Part shown: piece after piece, positions 7,694 through 11,184 of the stretch
Position numbering within the stretch: the first letter of the stretch is position 1
Layout of the letters: the number at the start of each line of letters is the position of its first letter
Source: Phoronis ovalis
Taxonomy: Eukaryota > Phoronida > Phoronidae
DNA: 11,184 nucleotides
Direction: 5' to 3'
Assembly: GCA_028565635.1 (NCBI GenBank)
Contig: JAOXYB010055567.1
Span: 1-11,184 of the forward strand
The notes under the pieces: model-generated
The model's input: the letters and a program-made list of their open reading frames with translations, nothing else
What the model was told of the DNA's origin: nothing
Databases searched by the model: none
Translations under genes and position numbers: made by a program

Positions 7694-8449
7694 GCATACG
7701 ATTTATTTTCTCTTAACGCAATTGTATGTGAGCCTATTATATATAAACCCACAAAGTTTCTGCCATCATAACAATCAGGATCTACTTGCAGTCAGCAAGC
7801 ATCACTAACAAATTTAGACTTTCTAAGTTTTCCGCGTTCCAGTTCGTAGCTAAGCTTGCAGTGTACACCAAATGAAAAGGACAACTCACCCTTAACACCG
7901 GATACTGAGATGCCACTTCTCATGTCGTTAGTACCCTGAGTGTGAGCATATAAACATAAGAGTTGTTAGAAGGGGTTATTAAATATGAATTCATACGGAG
8001 ATTTAATTAACTTTTCATTTACGTGTCTTGTCTGGTATAATATAAAGGATCAATAACTAATATTAGGAATAAATTAAAGCTTAAATTCCTGAATCGAAGT
8101 TAGTGGTCAGTAAAAGTTGCCTTCTTTTCTCGTTATCATTCCATTGTTAGTTATAGAATGGCGGTGAGACGAAAGGGTTCTGTTTTCACCAGTGCATAAT
8201 TATAAATATTTACGATTATTTTCTCTATTAACGGATCAAATGCTCATTTAGTGGACCATTTCATGTTTTCATTATCGTAGTAAAAAATCTGAAAATAATT
8301 GGCTATTTAACAGCTCTGGATGTACACCTACGTGTTAAACATTACGACTCAATAATAAAAGTATGAGTGTTAAAAGCTATCAAGGTTTAGAAACAGATAT
8401 GGAAAAACATATAAACTCGCACTACTGATCTGTGTCCGGACAAACATTA

Positions 8450-8509
8450 CTGCTACCCACAAATCTGTTACTGACATTTCTGTTACTAAAAAATATGTTA
8501 CCAACATTT
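8450..8509 (+). repeat. Degenerate 15-bp tandem repeat, four units
   Basis: The units at 8450-8464, 8465-8479, 8480-8494 and 8495-8509 share the pattern CTGTTACnnACATTT with several substitutions in the first and third. The middle pair begins identically with CTGTTACT. This is a small, aged minisatellite-like array in non-coding DNA. Confidence 0.65.
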
Positions 8510-9788
8510 CTAGAATTTTAAAAAAGTCAAGGAATATCAGTAACTACCAACTCATTTTTTTTATTTCTTAGATCTACAATTTAATGCGTTATTTTTTCAC
8601 GGCAACCATTAGTGCGCCCATGTATGCATTCTTACCAGACGGCTGCACCATCACCAACATAAATCCATATGCGAACACAAAAATGTGTCCCATAAGCTTA
8701 TACTCACATTTTGAAAATAAAAATATGAAAATTACACAAACTCTGTGTTTGATTCCATGTGCAACTTAATACGACTTTGCCGCGTGGTATTTTGTCTACT
8801 TTTATAAATAAAGTAAACGTCTGCGGAGTGCAATAAAACGGCTACGAAATTACGTTGTAATTACACTGTAGTTGCAAAGCTTTAAGCTGGTTCTACATAG
8901 TTACTGGCACGAAGATAAGATATTATTCAAGGAAATCGATTTCTCTGCAGCAGTATTTTTAATAACGACGACTCTATAATTAAAGCTTATAAAGTAGGGA
9001 ATAAACACTTTATTGTTAAGTAATTATGAATGTCCTATTTATTAATGTCCAGGATATTCAGAAACAAGCGTCGACTTACCAGTAACGAATGATCGTGCGT
9101 CTATCGCACTCATTAAAGTAAAATAAAATCCCTCGTAGTCTGTGTATATACAGAAATATATAAGATCATGTACTAGGCTCATCATAACAATGTACATATT
9201 GTAACAGAGAAGTTCTATCTTTTAAGTGCACCCTGGAATCTTCGAGGAAACAAAAACTTTCAAAAAAATGGTTATTTTTTCTGAATAAAAACTCAAATAC
9301 ATATACATATATATACCATCATTTAATGATAATACCGAAATAAAAACCAACGGGAAGATTAGAACATAAGTAAGGAACCGGAAGAATAACAAAAACATGC
9401 AAAAGAATATTTAATAGTTGTAAATAATAATAAGAAAATTGATATGGTGTTTTTTCTGATAATCGTCCGTGCATTTAGATAGAACTGCTGGTATACTTTT
9501 CATTTACGAAAGGCAGTGTGCACTACGGTAGAAATAATATTTGAACAAATATAAAATAAAATGGTCCGTATGTTACTTACCCGCCTTCAGTACGACAGAA
9601 GTGCATCCTGATGACATTTCAAAATAACTCAAATGAATATATATCGCAATTAATAATAACGCATTATGGAGACTAAAGCATCGTATACAGTTAAATTTAG
9701 CTCATGGCACAATTACATAAAGGCGATCATGCTTGTGCAATGCATATAATAATAACCAGTGTTAAGGATAATATCTTCTGTAGAATAA
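8510..9788. other. Non-coding AT-rich DNA, no supported feature
   Basis: I see no gene, RNA or extended repeat in this stretch. A 61-codon plus ORF (8584-8769) has no protein-like pattern or splice context. A short AC/AT-rich simple tract lies near 9298-9316. The base composition is uniformly AT-rich. Confidence 0.55.
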
Positions 9789-9814
9789 CTCAGCTCGTGA
9801 TCTCAGCTCGTGAC
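9789..9814 (+). repeat. 13-bp tandem duplication
   Basis: CTCAGCTCGTGAT (9789-9801) is followed at once by CTCAGCTCGTGAC (9802-9814), 12 of 13 bases identical. This is a recent local duplication. GGTTCGACTC follows at 9815, but the two parts do not form a tRNA-like structure. Confidence 0.9.
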
Positions 9815-10130
9815 GGTTCGACTCAACATTCGATTGTTCTGTATTCTACTTACATATATTTTCCACAGCTCTCGTGAGGAAATCTTGATCACTTCGAAAG
9901 ATAAGGAAATCGCAATCCAGAAACAATTTTGCAGTTATTCCTGTTGTTTATTTGCTGTGCATTACGAGAAGACCACAAATACACTGGTTTCACTGATTAT
10001 GAAGTATTTTAATATTGGTATTTACCTAACCACTTCAAATTCAAAGTAGTTAATGAAAGGGATAAATGTTGCCCGAAATGTTGCCTAGAAGGAAAGTAAT
10101 TGAATCTTGTCTTCGTTGTTATTGTTGCAG

Positions 10131-10219
10131 TGTCCACAAAGCATTCGATACCTCCTCAAAGGGATGATGAATCCCGCACAGAAGAGGCACATTTGCTGGC
10201 TACAGTTGAAAAGGAGAAG
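10131..10219 (+). other. Candidate internal coding exon, strand uncertain
   Basis: On the plus strand a good acceptor (TTGTTATTGTTGCAG ending at 10130) leads into 89 bases that are less AT-rich than their surroundings. They read STKHSIPPQRDDESRTEEAH and nine further residues ending EKEK, then meet AAG|GTGAAT at 10220. Two bases complete a prior codon and the exon ends on a whole codon. The minus strand offers a rival reading: TTTTCAACTGTAG acceptor ending at 10201, then 26 residues including PLLCGIHHPFEEVSNALW and a TAA. Both readings look protein-like, at most one can be real, and no flanking exon is identified. Confidence 0.25.
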
Positions 10220-11070
10220 GTGAATAACCAATATTATAACTCTTAGGAACGCAGAAGTGCGCTGACATACTAGGCTGCAAGTACAGACGAAAGTCAAGAA
10301 CAACTGGAGAAATTAATACCTCATTAATAAACCGTCACCGTTGTTGAAGCATACGGCGGAACAAAATATGCAAACGTGTAGTAAAACAGTCCTTCCCAGT
10401 TCTCAATAAAATACACCAAAGCTAGCAATGTATACTTATCAAATGTCCGTGGCTCTAAAATGAACACAAGTTGCAAGTATGGTATGATATTCCTATAATA
10501 TACAATAGTATACAATCATGTAGTCGTTCATTTAGTTTATATCAGTTTGTGTAATCATCATTTTATAATATTTTTAAACACTAATTCATCGTATGCTGTC
10601 TACAAATCATTTGACGTCTAAAATATACCAATCTTGGCATCTTATGTTCGTCTAGCTAGCTAAATTCTGAATACAGTACTCTTTGATCGCGGTGTAGTCA
10701 ACTATAATCCATGAAATTGTGGCCTAGGGCAAACAAGAGAAACTTGTAAGAAAAGATTACTGACGAAGCTATAACCAGTTTTAACTTTGCAGCATGTCTT
10801 ATAATATCAGTTTGGAGTTTTTGAAATTATATCATAGTTGACAAGTCTCCTTTGAAAAGAGCATAAAACACACTCGCTTCGTAATTCTTCTCCTTTAGCG
10901 TGTCTCCAAGAATATTCGCAATAGTAGGAATGTCTGTCATAGCCGTACAAATATTGTTTATGTACTGTGTAACATAATGTAACAGTTTGCTTATTTTAGC
11001 CGAATTTATACGAAAGAGAAACTGTATTACGACTGCACGCATAAATCCCCTCTGCTCATAAGTGAAACTC
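10220..11070. other. Non-coding or undetermined stretch before the microsatellite
   Basis: No feature is firmly supported. Two minus-strand open stretches (10324-10515, 63 codons; 10827-11042, 71 codons) have somewhat protein-like composition but no recognised domain and poor splice context. They are handled as leads rather than genes. Confidence 0.4.
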
Positions 11071-11105
11071 AGAGAGAGAGAGAGAGGGGGAGAGAGAGAG
11101 AGAGG

Positions 11106-11175
<70 letters not shown>

Positions 11176-11184
11176 GAGAGAGAG
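11071..11184 (+). repeat. (AG)n microsatellite with G-run interruptions, runs off the window
   Basis: Almost pure AG dinucleotide repeat from 11071 to the last base, broken by five-G runs at 11086-11090 and 11104-11108 (18 bases apart) and a three-G run at 11164-11166. One strand is all purine, so it could form triplex DNA. Its full length is unknown because it is cut by the window end. Confidence 0.97.

Larger units (their letters stand above)
7347..8449. other. Upstream region of the receptor gene
   Basis: There is no supported coding sequence. Going outward from the receptor ATG it contains a five-codon upstream ORF, two closely spaced donor-like GTAAGTTT sites on the minus strand, a 17-base palindrome, and a TATATATAAA run at 7738-7747. 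The receptor's promoter or a 5' non-coding exon is expected here or further right, but no transcription start can be fixed from sequence. Confidence 0.5.

Noticed and set aside
7738-7747. TATATATAAA as a TATA box.
   Set aside because: Such runs are common in this AT-rich DNA. It is best oriented for the plus strand, where no gene follows, and no initiator can be paired with it.
9786-9824. TAACTCAGCTCGTG plus GGTTCGACTC looks like a Pol III A box and B box, suggesting a tRNA or tRNA-derived SINE.
   Set aside because: The boxes are about 29 bases apart, closer than in tRNAs, and no T-arm or acceptor stem pairs.
9869-9945. Acceptor TATTTTCCACAG followed by SREEILITSKDKEIAIQKQ on the plus strand suggests an exon.
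   Set aside because: No usable donor follows, the rest of the frame is not protein-like, and its phase cannot join the candidate exon at 10131.
10324-10515. 63-codon minus ORF with a hydrophobic, Tyr-rich end and an acceptor-like TTCATTTTAG.
   Set aside because: Low-complexity aromatic composition in AT-rich DNA, no domain recognised, and no partner exon.

Overview
The window looks like ordinary nuclear DNA of an invertebrate animal. It is AT-rich, mostly non-coding, and carries spliceosomal splice sites, eukaryotic poly(A) signals, a long GA microsatellite and transposon-like inverted repeats. The one complete gene encodes an aminergic GPCR whose closest remembered relatives are protostome octopamine/tyramine receptors. 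That, with the genome texture, suggests a lophotrochozoan such as a mollusc, but the phylum is an inference.

Layout from left to right. Positions 1-337 are the end of an intron. Positions 338-446 are the last coding exon (35 residues plus stop) of a plus-strand gene I cannot name. Its 3' UTR probably runs to about 1345, with AATAAA at 1324-1329 and a Pumilio-type motif at 1272-1279. Positions 1346-4562 are AT-rich intergenic DNA with one GC-richer patch near 2000-2500. Positions 4563-5248 are a roughly 690 bp imperfect inverted repeat with arms of about 330 bp, flanked by TCATAA on both sides. This is best read as an old foldback/MITE-like element. Positions 5514-5851 hold overlapping plus-strand reading frames that look partly protein-like and partly membrane-spanning, and are unidentified. 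Positions 6078-7346 (minus strand) are the intact 422-residue receptor. Positions 7347-11070 are its upstream region and further intergenic DNA with short tandem repeats and a few weak exon-like islands. Positions 11071-11184 are a GA-rich microsatellite that runs off the window.

The two supported genes point toward each other (tail to tail) and nothing suggests they work together. The receptor would sit in the plasma membrane and couple a biogenic amine, probably tyramine or octopamine, to a G protein, probably Gi/o. I found no RNA genes, CRISPR arrays or prokaryotic features. No new multi-gene system is visible. The most unusual structures are the long hairpin element at 4563-5248 and the receptor's mixed ligand-pocket signature.
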